A stretch of DNA of 64,000 nucleotides, from positions 372,001 to 436,000 of the forward strand of contig OZ251241.1 in the NCBI GenBank assembly GCA_965240325.2, in the 5' to 3' direction. The notes under the pieces were generated by a model, which searched no databases, was not told the DNA's origin, and saw nothing but the letters and a program-made list of their open reading frames with translations. The translations under genes and the position numbers were made by a program. Position 1 is the first letter of the stretch, and each line of letters begins with the position of its first letter. The DNA comes from Rebecca billardiae RCC1528 (Eukaryota > Haptophyta). This document shows, piece by piece, positions 32,880 to 43,902 of the stretch.

Positions 32880-34139
32880 GCGCGCGGCGGGGCGCGCTGC
32901 CCTTATCGAGCGCGTCGCCAGAGGGCCGCTGCCCGCGCCAAGCAGCTCCGTGCGATCATCAACTCAAGTCGACCCCACTCAGTCAAGTCGCCGGGCCGCC
33001 GCCGGGCGCCCCGTGTAACCCCGGCGGTCGGCCCTCACCGTCACGGAGCGGCCGCGCGGAGAGAGCGGCTCTACTTCGCTGTGCTGCCCCGCACTCGTGA
33101 CTGACGCGCCGCGGTCCGCGTCCCGGCGTCAGTCCGCGCCGGCGCGGCTGGCTCAGGACTCGCTCAGGACCAGCCGGGACCGGCTGCGACAGGTGTCGTC
33201 AGGTCATCAGCCGACTGGCCGCCGTCTCAGTCTGACTAATACGTTCTGAGTAGTGGCTCAGATAATCAGACAGTGGCACGCTGGCTCCGCGCGGGTACTC
33301 TCCGCGGAGCCCACGGCGGAGTTATAGTGCCCGAACTCTCGGTCTCGGACAGTCGGTGGCACCGAACCCGCAGAACTCAGCGCGGCCGCGGGCTCTCCTT
33401 GCCAGCTACTGAGCTAGGCCCAGGCTGCCTGGTCCGACGATGATGATCGGGATCGAGCATGGTCGGGTCCGTGGCCTCCGAGACCGGCGCCGAGGGCGGA
33501 CAATGTCGATCGGTCGGATCCGAACCGGATGACTACTGAGTCTGAGAGGCCAGCGCGGCCCGAACTGCGTTAACTTTAAGTTCTCACTCAGTCAGGCTCA
33601 GCGCCGGCTCAGCGGATATAATTGCCGCGGATCAGACGGCGAGTCAGGTGCAGCACTCCCTCGCCGGGATTGAAGCTGCCGCGGTGGCCGCGCGGCCGCG
33701 GCCCGGCGGCCGGCCCGCTCCCAGACAGCGGATCGAGGCCTCGGTCCGACGGTCCTGCGCGGTCCCGCGTCAGCAGGCGGGCCGGGAGGCGGCCCGGCTG
33801 ACAGTCGGACGCCCCGGCGCGGTCTCGCCTTACAGATTAATTAGGCGCTGTGATTCTCGAGCCGACAGTCGGATCCGCGTGCTGCTGTATCGGCTGGCGC
33901 CTCACAGTCGCCTAAGCCGACGGTCCTGACAGAGCTCGGAGCAGCGGCGTGCATTTCCCAGCTCTGCTTGTCGCCGTCGGCTGCAGCCGTGCGCGGTGCC
34001 ACCGGGAGAGGCGGTGCGGTGCGCAGCACCTTGGTGAGCACTGAGCAGCACATCCACGAAGGCGGGCGTATGGTATTACGCGGGTGCACTTTGGCATCAT
34101 GTTCAAATACCGCTTTTTCAGCCCCTGCTCACACGCTTT
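32880..34139. other. 1.26 kb intergenic, nothing recognised
   Basis: Contains many CTCAG/GTCAG words but no regular tandem array. 33830-34110 differs from copy B by several small indels, and copy B carries a 180-bp duplication here. It ends at the tRNA. Confidence 0.45.
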
Positions 34140-34211
34140 GGGGCCGTAGCTCATCGGCAGAGCGCCCGCTCAGCATGCGGGAGGTACGGAGTTCGACACC
34201 CCGCGGCTCCA
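34140..34211 (+). tRNA. tRNA-Ala (AGC), copy A
   Basis: 72-nt cloverleaf. The acceptor stem GGGGCCG/CGGCTCC contains the G3:U70 wobble that defines alanine identity, with discriminator A at 34211. D-stem GCTC/GAGC; anticodon stem CCCGC/GCGGG with loop TCAGCAT and anticodon AGC at 34172-34174. T-loop TTCGACA on stem CGGAG/CCCCG, with one A-C mismatch at 52:62. No intron and no encoded CCA. A TTTTT run at 34219-34223 can serve as the RNA polymerase III terminator. Confidence 0.93.
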
Positions 34212-34218
34212 TACACGA

Positions 34219-34223
34219 GATGT
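34219..34223 (+). terminator. Pol III T-run after tRNA-Ala, copy A
   Basis: Five T's starting 8 bp after the discriminator base of tRNA-Ala, the usual RNA polymerase III stop signal. Confidence 0.6.
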
Positions 34224-34599
34224 GTTTTTGCTTCTGGACGACACTCTACGCGCTTTTTTGCGGGCGGCTATTTTGCGCCTCGCTTATTTATTGGGCTCGG
34301 TGCAGTCGCACTGAGTACCATTAGTACTAGTAGCTAATAGTGGGTAGTGGCAACATTGATGATCGCTCGAACGCTCGCGTCTCCCCGGTCTCCGTCGCAG
34401 CAGTCGTCCATCTGCGCCAGCGACGATCGGGCGCCAGCGTCGAGAGCCGCCGTGACGCAGAGCGGACCGGCGGTCAACGCCGGTCCGCGGGCACCGGGAA
34501 CTCAAGAAGTAGAAGGCCCGCGCCGCGGCGTGACTACTTGCACTCCGCTCCAATGAACGGACCGTGACCTCCCAGCGCCAGCGCGGCGGCAACATCGCC
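34224..34599. other. intergenic, nothing recognised
   Basis: About 375 bp between the tRNA and the 3' end of the MAP2K gene, with a few indels relative to copy B. No motif seen. Confidence 0.45.
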
Positions 34600-35367
34600 C
34601 TACGACGAGGGCACCCCGGCCGGGCTCGGCGCGCTGTGCAGGTCAGCCAGGAAGCGGACCAACTCGGCCGAGCCGTGCGACGCGGTCATCGCCCTCTGCA
34701 CGAACGCGTGGTCCTGCCGCAGGCGAACGGCACCGCGGCAGTCGCACGGTGCGCGTGCGCGCGCGTGAGCAAGTCCGCCGCGCGCGCCGCCGCCGCCGCG
34801 GGCCCGTGCGCCGCGCTCACTTGTGCACGCGCGCGCGCGCACCATGAGCCGCAGCGCGCTCGGTCGCCCTGCCGGCTCTTTGCACAGGCAGCGGCCGACA
34901 AAGTCGGCAAAGTCGGGCGAGACGTGCCCGGAGTTGAGCAGGGCGTGCACGGCGGGCGCGGTGGTCGGCACGGGCCCGTCGACGATCGAGCGCACCAAGT
35001 CGAAGTAGTTGGTCGTCGCCTTGTACGGGTACTCGCCGAGGGCGCACTCGAGGGCGATCAGGCCGACGCACCTGCGCGCGCGGCGCGCGGCGGCGTGGGC
35101 GCCGCCGCCCGTCGGACGCCGCCGCGCTGGCGCTGGCGGCCGCGGCGCCACGCCGCGCGCCGCGCGCGGCGGCGGCGGCGGGGCGGCGCGGGTGGGCGGC
35201 GCGGCGCGCACCACACGTCGGCCGGAAAGCTGTAGGTGTGCCCGAGGATGCGCTCGGGGCTCATGTAGTGCGCCGTGCCCACGAACGAGGAGGCGACCTC
35301 CATCGTGTTGGCCAGCTGCCGGGAGATGCCAAAGTCGCTGAGCTTCACCTCGCCGCGCGCGTTGAGC

Positions 35368-35398
<31 letters not shown>

Positions 35399-36002
35399 GC
35401 TGGTGCTTCTCCTTGTGCAGGTAGATGAGCCCCTGCAGCACCTGCACCACCATCTGCCCGAGCACGCGCTCCGGCACCGCCGGCACGTGGCCCATCGGGA
35501 ACGTGCCGCCGTGCGCGGCCGCGACGAGGCCGCGCGCGCGGGACACCACGTCCTCGAGCGAGCCGCGGTCCATGAACTCGAGCGCGAGGTAGATCATGCC
35601 CTCGCGGTAGAAGGCGTCGTACAGCGAGACCAGGAAGTCGCAGCGCACGTTGCACAGCACCTTGAGCTCGTTGATCACCTGCTCGCGCAGCCCAGGCTCC
35701 TCCATCGCGGCGAGCTGCTTGAGCGCGAGGTGCTGGCCCGACGGCGGGTGCAGCACGAGCTTGACGACGGAGGACGCGCCCGAGCCGAGCGGGCGGAGGG
35801 GCTGGAGCTGGTCGAGCAGCTGCGAGCCCTTGTGCACGCCGAACGGCGACGCCTCGATCCCGCCCGCCTTCAGCTTGAAGTCGTCCTTCGTGAACGTGCC
35901 AGAGTCAGAGAGCGTGAACGTCGACTCGCGCCCGCCTGTGCCGGTGATCGAGCCTGCCGACATGTCGAGCTTGGCGAGGTCGGGCGGCTTGCGGATTGGC
36001 AT
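34600..36002 (-). CDS. MAP kinase kinase (MAP2K), copy A
   Basis: Three exons on the minus strand: 36002-35212, 35071-34843, 34713-34600, giving 377 residues. The exon 1/2 junction splits the Trp codon of DVW, and the second junction is phase 0. Kinase motifs: glycine loop GSGASSVV (73-80), ATP lysine K95 in ALKQL, HRDLKPANILL (203-213), DFGIS (223-227), activation segment ANTMEVASSFVGTAHYMSPER, then DVWCVGLIALECALG. The activation loop fits the plant-style S/T-x5-S/T spacing (T233, S239). The N-terminal SDSGTFTKDDFKLKAGGI resembles plant MKK N-termini. It should activate a MAPK by dual phosphorylation in the cytosol. The ATG at 36002 (MPIRKPPDLAKL) is the first in frame and gives a basic-hydrophobic, MAPK-docking-like start. 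Confidence 0.92.
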
Positions 36003-36289
36003 GGCGGCGAGAGACGCGCGCCGCTCTGGCCGCCCACCCGCCGCCGCCGCCTGCCCACGAGCGTGCGCGCGGCGCCCACCCGGAGGAAGTGCGCGCGCGC
36101 CACGCAAGGGAGGCGCGGGTGCCCCCGGAGCGGTGGCCTTCGAGTTGAGGAAAAGGAACCGAGCCGCGCTGCGAGCAATAAGGTCCGAATTTGGTTATCG
36201 AGATATTATCCGCTTGACTTGCAACGCCATAACAATCTCGGCGCGATCTTCGCCTTCTACTAAAGTTTATGATAAAGCTATCTATCTGA

Positions 36290-36613
36290 AGGCAGATCCA
36301 GTGTTCGTCGACCTCAGGTGTGCGCGCGCGCGCGTGGCGACGACGCGGCGCCTGCCGCGGCGGGCTCGGGCGCGCGCGCGGCGGCGGGCGGGCGGCGCGG
36401 CCGCGGGGCGCTGTGGCAGCGGCGCGTGCGGCGCGCTCGCGCGTGCTCGGGCGGGCACGCATCGCGCGCGCGCGCTCGACACCCACTCACGCCCGCGTTG
36501 CGCGCCCGCCCCTCCAACCGCGCCTCCAGCAAAAGCGAGATCGGCCCCGCTGGCGCCACTGCCATCGCGGACGCCGTGCGCCACAGCCGCTCCCTGCGGA
36601 CGCTTGGCCTCAA
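36290..36613 (+). CDS. LRR protein fragments cut off by the gap
   Basis: Two exon pieces lie between the end of copy A and the N gap. The first ends VFVDL+AG before GTGTGCG (GT at 36318). The second, 36530-36613, is exactly 84 nt and encodes one 28-residue ribonuclease-inhibitor-type repeat, SEIGPAGATAIADAV....SLRTLGL, phase 2 on both sides. Such modular exons are typical of NLRC3-like LRR genes. Start, end and remaining repeats are missing: the left side is the duplication breakpoint and the right side is the gap. Either could be a partial gene or a pseudogene. Confidence 0.5.
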
Positions 36614-36851
36614 GTACGTGTGCACGCGCGCGGGGGCGGGCGCTGGGGTGGCGCGGAGGGGCGGGGGTGGGTGAGCGGGTGCCAGCTGGGGCATGTGCTG
36701 TTGACGCACGTCGAGCGCTGCGCGCCGCGCGCGCGCGCGCCGCGCGCCCTCGCGCGGTGATGTCCGAGCGTGCGCCGCGCGCGCGGCCCGTCGGCGGGCT
36801 CGGGCGCGCGCGCGGCGGCGGGCGGGCGGCGCGGCCGCGGGGCGCCGTGGC

Positions 36852-36951
36852 NNNNNNNNNNNNNNNNNNNNNNNNNNNNNNNNNNNNNNNNNNNNNNNNN
36901 NNNNNNNNNNNNNNNNNNNNNNNNNNNNNNNNNNNNNNNNNNNNNNNNNNN
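36852..36951. other. assembly gap, 100 N
   Basis: Exactly 100 N, the conventional length for a gap of unknown size. The second copy of the 13.8 kb segment starts at the first base after it. Confidence 0.99.
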
Positions 36952-37448
36952 GCGGACAGCTCCATCTCCGTCGTCTGCGGCACGAGCGCTGAGTCGTGGG
37001 GACGTGGTCCGCCGAGCATGGCGGGCACGCAGGTGATGGTCTTGGGGCTTCGTGGGGCGGGTGCCCCCTCGGACGCCACTGCGGCCGATGTCGCCCCGTC
37101 ACGCTCGCTGCGCAGCGCGTGCTCTGCTGCTGGCTGCGAGGTGCGCACCGGCTCCTTCTTGGCGGACTTGGGCTTGCGCACGCGCTGACGGCGGTTCTGG
37201 AACCAGATCTGGATCTGGCGCTGGCTCACGTCGAACTCGCTCGCGAGCCGCGCCCTCTCCGCCGCCTTAGGGTATGGATTGGTCGCAAACGAGCGCTCGA
37301 GCGCCCGCCGAGTGACGTATGACACGTTCCAGCGGCTGGGCTCGTAGGTGGGCTCGTCGATGCCCATGTCGGTAGGACCGTCACGCGCCGTCATCGCCTC
37401 GCCACCCCCTCCCCCGTCGGCGGCCGACGGCGTCCCCGGGGAGCTCAT
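36952..37448 (-). pseudogene. homeodomain gene, 5' part only (copy B)
   Basis: Identical over this stretch to the N-terminal part of the gene at 21837-22988: about 165 residues including the complete homeodomain with WFQNR. The reading frame runs into the N gap, so the Gln/Pro-rich C-terminus is missing from the assembly rather than shown to be lost. Treat it as a partial gene, not as a proven pseudogene. Confidence 0.85.
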
Positions 37449-37716
37449 GCCCCTCCTTACGTCGAAGAGGTCTGATGGGGATGATCCAGTCTCCTGCGAT
37501 CGAGAAGAGCGGGCCGAGAAGGGGAACCTTTTCAATCGCCACGGAGCCCCGCGCGCGCCGGGGGGGCAGCTCAATGTGGGTGCAGTCACGCAGATTCCAC
37601 GTGTTTGGGCGAGTCGTAGGCACGCAATCGACAATCGTCAATCGTGATGAAGTGATCGAACAGAATGATGGGATGAATGATTAAAGAATCGGATGGATTG
37701 GACATTATTCGCTTTC

Positions 37717-37798
37717 GGGGCTGGCCAGGGTAGGGCTGGCTGGAGGCTTCGGCCGCCAGTCTGATCACCCGGAGCCCGTTATAAAGGGGAATTTAAAA
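37717..37798 (+). mobile_element. 82-bp LINE 3' end, copy B
   Basis: Same fragment as 23257-23338, carried along in the duplicated segment. Confidence 0.7.
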
Positions 37799-39751
37799 GG
37801 TACTTCAGGCCTTTAGCCCGTATCCACCCGTACCTGTTAGGAATAGTAAACTGTACTACCCAGGCGAACCGAAAAAATGATGACGAAGATCGAAGGGTTT
37901 CGGCTAGTTCAAATAATTCACCCATTTGACGAGAAAACATCAGGCTCTTGTGCGGTTGGTTGTGTGAGCGACATATTGTCTATCAGGCTCTCCCGATCAG
38001 GGGTTCAGGGTTCTCAACACGATTTTAATTGAGGAGGGTATTGAGAAAGATGGCGATTGTTGATGAATATTGAAATATTAATTTGGCCCAACAGCTCATT
38101 GGCTCGCGAAGTTGGAGGCAAGATGGTTTTGAACCGGGGGTTGAACCCCGGTTCTATTGATGAACACCAATCATCAAATATGCAGTGTTCATGCATGAAG
38201 GGTTGGAAAGGGGTTGCCGGTACTTTTTGCGTTTTTTCAATTTTGGCCGGACAATCATGTGACACGTATGGATACATATGACTATCTAGTACTAATTCTA
38301 GTACTGGCGAGCGGCGACGTGTCAATTGAAATGTTCAAGCTGCAAACCCGCATTCATAAGATTATTCATCGCGCGGGATCCCACGGCGGTGGGAATCCAT
38401 GGACAGCATGCATTTTCGACCTCGTCGTGCGCGCTTCACAAGGCAGCGCGCCTGTGCGCGCCAGCCTCAGGCGCGAAGGAGGTGACGAGGGCGGGAAGGC
38501 GCGCAGCACAGAGTGGAGTACAGCACGCTTTTGCAGCCACGCGAATACCGCGCCGCCTGCTCTAGGCAACGTCACCGCCGCAGGTGACCTCCGACGCCGC
38601 TGCGGCGAGTGAGGTCGGAAGAGGCTATGAGGGCATCTTCGGCCAGCGCTTCGGGACGGGCGTGCTCGGCTGCGGCGTGCAACGGTAACACCCTCACACT
38701 CTAGTCAGCGCGGCGGTTAGTTTGCCACTGTGTACACTTGCCTCTGACGTTCAGTCGTCGCGTCATGGCTGGCATGCGCCGCAGCGCACGTAAGGCGCGA
38801 GGCTGACGTCGTGGCGGAGGCTAGTGCGAGTAGTAGGGGGCCGCGGCGGTCCGTAAGCCTCCCGCTGCCGACTACTGTATGCGTATCAAGACGATCATGT
38901 GGCTGCGCGGCCCGGACGCGGTGCCGGCCGGGAGTAAAAATAAGCCCGCATCCTGACGACCGCGTCTCACACCGCAGTCGCTCAAACGAACTTACGAAGT
39001 CTGCAGTAGAGTGCCAATAAGGGAGCTTGCATGATAGGTCATACGTCCGACCCGAATAAGTGCACTGCGCGATAATCCGGGGACTCGATGACTTGCCACA
39101 AAGCCGACTGACTGAGCCAGGTACTGAGTACTGACCGTGCCGCTGAGGCGGCGCGGCAGCAGTGCAGCACGGCTCGCGGAGCGCGCCCCGGCTGCGCCGG
39201 GCTCAGGCTGCGCGCACTGGTCGCCGCCCGGCGGTTCTGCCACGACGTCCAACCATGTGAACACATCTACGGTATCATTTTCACATTCATCAGACAGTGA
39301 CATAAGACACATCAGCGCATCAGATTACTCAGCCAGAAGACGAGAACCGGAGAACGGTGTAGCAGTTGTGCGGAGATCGAAGTCAAAGTCGTCATCAGTA
39401 GTGAGCAGCAGACTCATCAATACCGCAATACGGTGCCCGTCAGTGCCCGCTCAGCTTGACTCCGTGCCGCGCGGCGGCCCGGGGTCGTCCGAGTGGGTCA
39501 CACTATGATGAGTGCGGCGCGGTTCAGCGCGGTGTTAGTCACGGTTTGAGACCGGCGGGACTTGCTCCGTACTCGGACGATGAGTCACGATAGTCATCGT
39601 CGATCATATCACGCAGACATATCAGCGCAGGCAGCAGCCGGGACGAGCAGCGGAGCAGATACGGACGCGGCCCGCGGCGCCGCGGCCGGGCCCGAGCCCT
39701 GGACTCCGGAGCGGCGGCAGCCGCCCGGCGGGGCCTTATTATATTTAACGA
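37799..39751. other. intergenic with low-GC island, copy B
   Basis: Counterpart of 23339-25291, including the hairpin at 38131-38154. I saw no difference from copy A. Confidence 0.45.
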
Positions 39752-40668
39752 CGTGGCAGCAACGAACAAGCGTCAGGCTCAGAGTGCAGCAGACACATAG
39801 AATGCGTCCGCGCCTTCCGTCCAGGTCAGGCAGTGCGCCACCCGCAGCCCTGCCCCCCTACGGGAGCGGGGCCGGGGTGGAGCACCGCCTCGGCCTGGGG
39901 CACGCGGCGGCGACGGCAGATGCCGCCGCGGCAGAGCGCCTTCCGGAGCACAAGTTTGGATGAGGGTGAGGTCGTAGTCGATGTAGCCGCCCGCCGACCT
40001 AGCGGCGAGTAGCTCCGGCAAGCGGCAGCCGCGGCTGTCGCCCCCGTGCGCCCGCGTGGGCGCCTGGATGAGGATGAGGTCGTAGTACGCGTCGCCGCCC
40101 GCCGGCCAAGCGGCGCGCAGCTGCAGAAGAGGGGCTTGGAGAGTGAGCGCGCCGCCTAGCGCGCTCTGGGCGATGAAGCAGATGAGGTTGTAGTCGATGT
40201 CGCAGCCCGGCCCGCCGGCGGGCTGCTGCAGATGCAGTGCTTGATGCTGGGGAACCTGGCCCCCGGGCGCGTCACACCCCGCAACCCCTGCCCCACCTAG
40301 GGTGGAGCGTGGGGCACGGAGCAGGCCAGCGCCAAGGGCCAGATGGGTGTGACAGCGGCGTCCACCTGCTGCATCGCCCCCCGAGGCGATGCAGCCGGCG
40401 GCCGGCTGGAGAAAGAGGGTGCCAGTGCCAGACTGATGATAAAAATTATTATATATATAAAGGTGATGGAGAAAGAGGGTGCCAGATGATGGAGAAAGAG
40501 GGTGCCAGTCCCTATCCCTTATTAGGCCGAGGCGGTGCTCCACCCCGGCCCCGCTCCCGTAGGGGGGCAGGGCTGCGGGTGGCGCACTGTCTGACCTGGA
40601 CGGAAGGCGCGGACGCATTCTATGTGTCTGTTGCACTCTGAGCCTGACGCTTGTCCGATGCTGCCACG
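39752..40668. mobile_element. 917-bp TIR element, copy B
   Basis: Counterpart of the element at 25292-26208, with terminal repeats at 39752-39896 and 40524-40668. Confidence 0.7.
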
Positions 40669-42922
40669 CCGTTATTAAATATATATCAGAAATAATAATC
40701 AGACTGATGATGATAAAATATTATATATATTATAAGTATTATCACGGATATAGTATATACAGGTATACTACTCGGCTAGGTAATTCATCACTTTAATCAC
40801 CGTAGCCAGAGTAGGAACTCGGTCCGCGCGGCCCGCCTCGTCGGCCAGGCTCCGAATGCCTGATGCGGTGCGAAGCTCAGTTTCGGCCCGGCTACTAGTA
40901 CGGTGGACGGCCACCGGGGGTATCATAGTCTCTGAAGTTTACGGTGCTCACGATTCGTATTCGAGTCACCGGCGGCCCGGAGGCCGGAAGGGCGCGGCGG
41001 CCGAAGCGCATACGGCTGAGACTCTGCGATAGCGACGACGACGGCGACGCCACGCGAGCCCGCAACCCTCGTCAGAGGGTACGGGCTCGTCACCACAGCA
41101 CAGTGAACACGCCCCAGCGGCGAAGCGGACAAACAAAATGGCGGACGCCCGCCTCGCGGGTAGCTCGCGTGAGGCTCGATGGCCGAGCCCACGGAGGGCC
41201 TGCGGCGACTGGGACATGTCAGCGGACAGCTAGACACGCATAGCGCCCTGTCAGAAGCGTCAGAGAGCTCTCATGCCAGCGCAGCTGCTCGCCCTGCCCG
41301 TCCTCGAGCTCGGCGCCGAACGGCACCGAGACTGGCTGATCCGGAGCTGTCAACACCGCGTGTGCGCGCGCGGATCGCTGGAGGAAGCGAAGACAGGGTC
41401 CAGCTCGCTAGGTGAGGTGTGGAGAGTATATGCCCTGGCAGAGTCACCGCGACTCGAATGAGCCTCGAATCGCCCGTGCCGCCTCCTCGCGCGCTGCTCG
41501 AGCACGATGCGTTTGCTGCCGCAGCTGCACCCTGCGCACTCCCGCGGAAAGACATCGCGCGCGCTTGCCCACGAAGCTGAAGCAGGCCGGCAGCTGCTCG
41601 CGGAAGAAGAGCGCACACGAGCTGCCAAGCTGGCGCCCAGCTGCCGCGACCGCGGCACGTCAGCTCGACGAGCCAGCGCACTGCCGCGACCGCATCGCCT
41701 CCTTTGAGCTGCAAGCTGATGAGCAGTGATCTGCGCGACGGCGCGCGAAGCGCGTGGGCAGTGGGTCGACGCAGAGAGGGTGACGTGAGCGATGTGAATC
41801 GTGGAATGCGAGGCCTTCGCACTCGCCCGGCACCCCAAAGCGCACCCGACTGGGCATGGTTGTGCCTCGCTGAGCTGCTCGCATTCGTCACGGTCATCCG
41901 ACTGATGCACACGGCTGTGATGTGCGCCTGAACGAGATGCAACCATCGGCAGAACCGCGACCTCGGCAGGTCGTCGAGTGCGCAAGTGCGCAACGAGGTC
42001 GTGAAGGTAGTCAAGCTCGCTCAGGTCGCCCTGAGTCAGCGCAAACGAGCTGTTCTGCGCGCGTGCGCAGACGGGGCCGCGCAGACGGCATCATTGCATG
42101 AGCACAAAACTGGGTGGGAATCATGCAGCCCTAGCGTGGGAAGCAGAGGCGCTGGCGGTCGGGGAGGTGGGCGCTCGAAAGCACGCCCGAAGTGTGCAGG
42201 CACACGCACCGTCAGCCATGGTCGGCACCATTCGCCTGGTGTACTGGCCGTCGCTGTCCAGAGCTCTCGCAGCAGTCCATCACCTGCGTCCGATCCATAA
42301 ACATCGTAGATGTGAAGGCATGAACCGCCAGGTCGGACAAGAAGCACGCACTCGATGGACATCTGGACACCAGGCGCGTCACAAACAACGCTCAAGTCCG
42401 CCTTGATTGCTTGAGGATGTGACCCGACGGGCATGCGCTCGATGTGCCGCTCGAGCCCACAAAAGTGCAGCTCTTTTGAGGTGGAGGATATATTGGGGGC
42501 GAGACATTTCCAGCCGTCCCGAAGAGGCATGCGGGCAAGTCTTGGCACCCAATCACCCACTCAGATAGCCACCCAGGCCCGCCATCCATCGGGACGGGTG
42601 GGAGCAAGCATCACATGTCGGTCGCGTGCTGCTGCGAGCTCGAACACGCCTGCTTCGGACGCGGGCTCTTCTCGTGGCAGAGTCGTGGCGCGACACCCGA
42701 GCTAGTGTCCCATATAATGGCCAGCTATACGGTCCGCCCAGTACGGGATAGGCCCACGGATGATCGCGCCCGTGGGCCCGGCTAGAGCGGCCGAGCGACG
42801 GCGGAAGGCCTCGGGCGGAAGACTGAGATCCCGCCATCGCCCTGCCAAATCGGCCGGTTCCCAAGCAGTTTTGTTTGTCCGCTCCGCCGCTGGGGCGTGT
42901 TTACTGTGAGCCGCACAGCCCG
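40669..42922. other. region without a supportable gene, copy B
   Basis: Counterpart of 26209-28462. Same unassigned overlapping frames. Confidence 0.4.
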
Positions 42923-43765
42923 TCACCACAGACGGCGTGCCTCAGTGAGCAGCTCGCGCAGGTCCGTCGTCGGTGGGCCCGCCGGGTCGGACGCAAGATC
43001 AAAGCGCAGGTTGCTCGGGGCTCGCGCGTCGAGGGCTGCGACGACGAGCGCGGCGACATCGGCGCGAGGCACGGTCATCAGGGCACGATTGCGCGCGAGC
43101 TCATCGTTACGCCCGACGAGAAGCCGGCGCCGGCCGCCAGGCTCGTCCAGCAGCCCGGCGGGCTTGACGATCGTGAAGTTGAGCGCGGACGCCGATGACA
43201 GCAGGCTCAGCTCGCCCTGTGCCTTGTAGAAGAGCGCGTAGCCACCACCGAGCTTGTCCAGCGGCGAATCGGGCTGGGTGGTGCCCATCGACGACACCAG
43301 CACGACCCTCTGCGCGCCCGCCCGCCGTGCCGCCGCCACCTGGTTGTCCTGCCCGAGCCAGTCCACCTCGCGCGGCGAGCCGCCCGGCGGGTACGTCCAC
43401 GAGCCGTTAGCCAGCTTGTACGGCATGGACGAGGTGAGGATCACCGCGGAGGCCACGCCGGCGAACGGTGCCTCGAGGTCGTCAGCATGCGTCACGTCGC
43501 CGACGAACACGCCGTCAGCCTCGTCGCATTCCGTGCAGTCCAGCACCTTGCGGGCCTTGGCGCGGTGCCGGACGAGCGCGCGCACGCCATGCGGCCCGCG
43601 CGCGTTACGGAGCGCGTTGTACACGAGGGAGCCTGTGCGGCCCGTCGCGCCGGTGACGAGTACCACGCCATCCGCGGCGACGGATCCCGTGCGGCCCGCC
43701 GCGCCGGTGGCGAGTTGGTCCGCGGCAACGGCGGCGGCGACGGCCGCGATGGCGACGAGCATCAT
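42923..43765 (-). CDS. NAD(P)-binding atypical SDR, copy B
   Basis: Same gene as 28463-29305, with one amino-acid change: the residue after the dinucleotide motif GATGRTGS is Leu here and His in copy A (base 43626 versus 29166). All other motifs and the divergent arrangement with Nup96 are unchanged. Confidence 0.85.
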   Translation of the reverse strand: MMLVAIAAVAAAVAADQLATGAAGRTGSVAADGVVLVTGATGRTGSLVYNALRNARGPHGVRALVRHRAKARKVLDCTECDEADGVFVGDVTHADDLEAPFAGVASAVILTSSMPYKLANGSWTYPPGGSPREVDWLGQDNQVAAARRAGAQRVVLVSSMGTTQPDSPLDKLGGGYALFYKAQGELSLLSSASALNFTIVKPAGLLDEPGGRRRLLVGRNDELARNRALMTVPRADVAALVVAALDARAPSNLRFDLASDPAGPPTTDLRELLTEARRLW

Positions 43766-43902
43766 CACGCCACCGGACCACTGCTCTCGAGGCGGACTCG
43801 AGCAGGCGTCCGGACCCGTTCGGCGCAGTGCTTGCGCGGCTCTCTGCGGCCCTCGTCGCGCGAGGGCGGCGCGGCTCCTCGCCTGGCGACCCGCGCCTCA
43901 CG

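Larger units (their letters stand above)
22492..36289. repeat. 13.8 kb duplicated segment, copy A
   Basis: Nearly identical to 36952-50921 in the same orientation. The offset is 14,460 bp up to the intergenic region near 33830, where indels and a local 180-bp duplication raise it to about 14,635. Identity ends abruptly at 36289/50921. Differences are few: one missense change in the SDR, two silent and two missense in Nup96, and clustered small indels between 33830 and 34500 and at 36145. Confidence 0.95.

Noticed and set aside
35650-37634. ORFs running across the N gap
   Set aside because: They depend on translating N bases, and the two sides belong to unrelated sequence.
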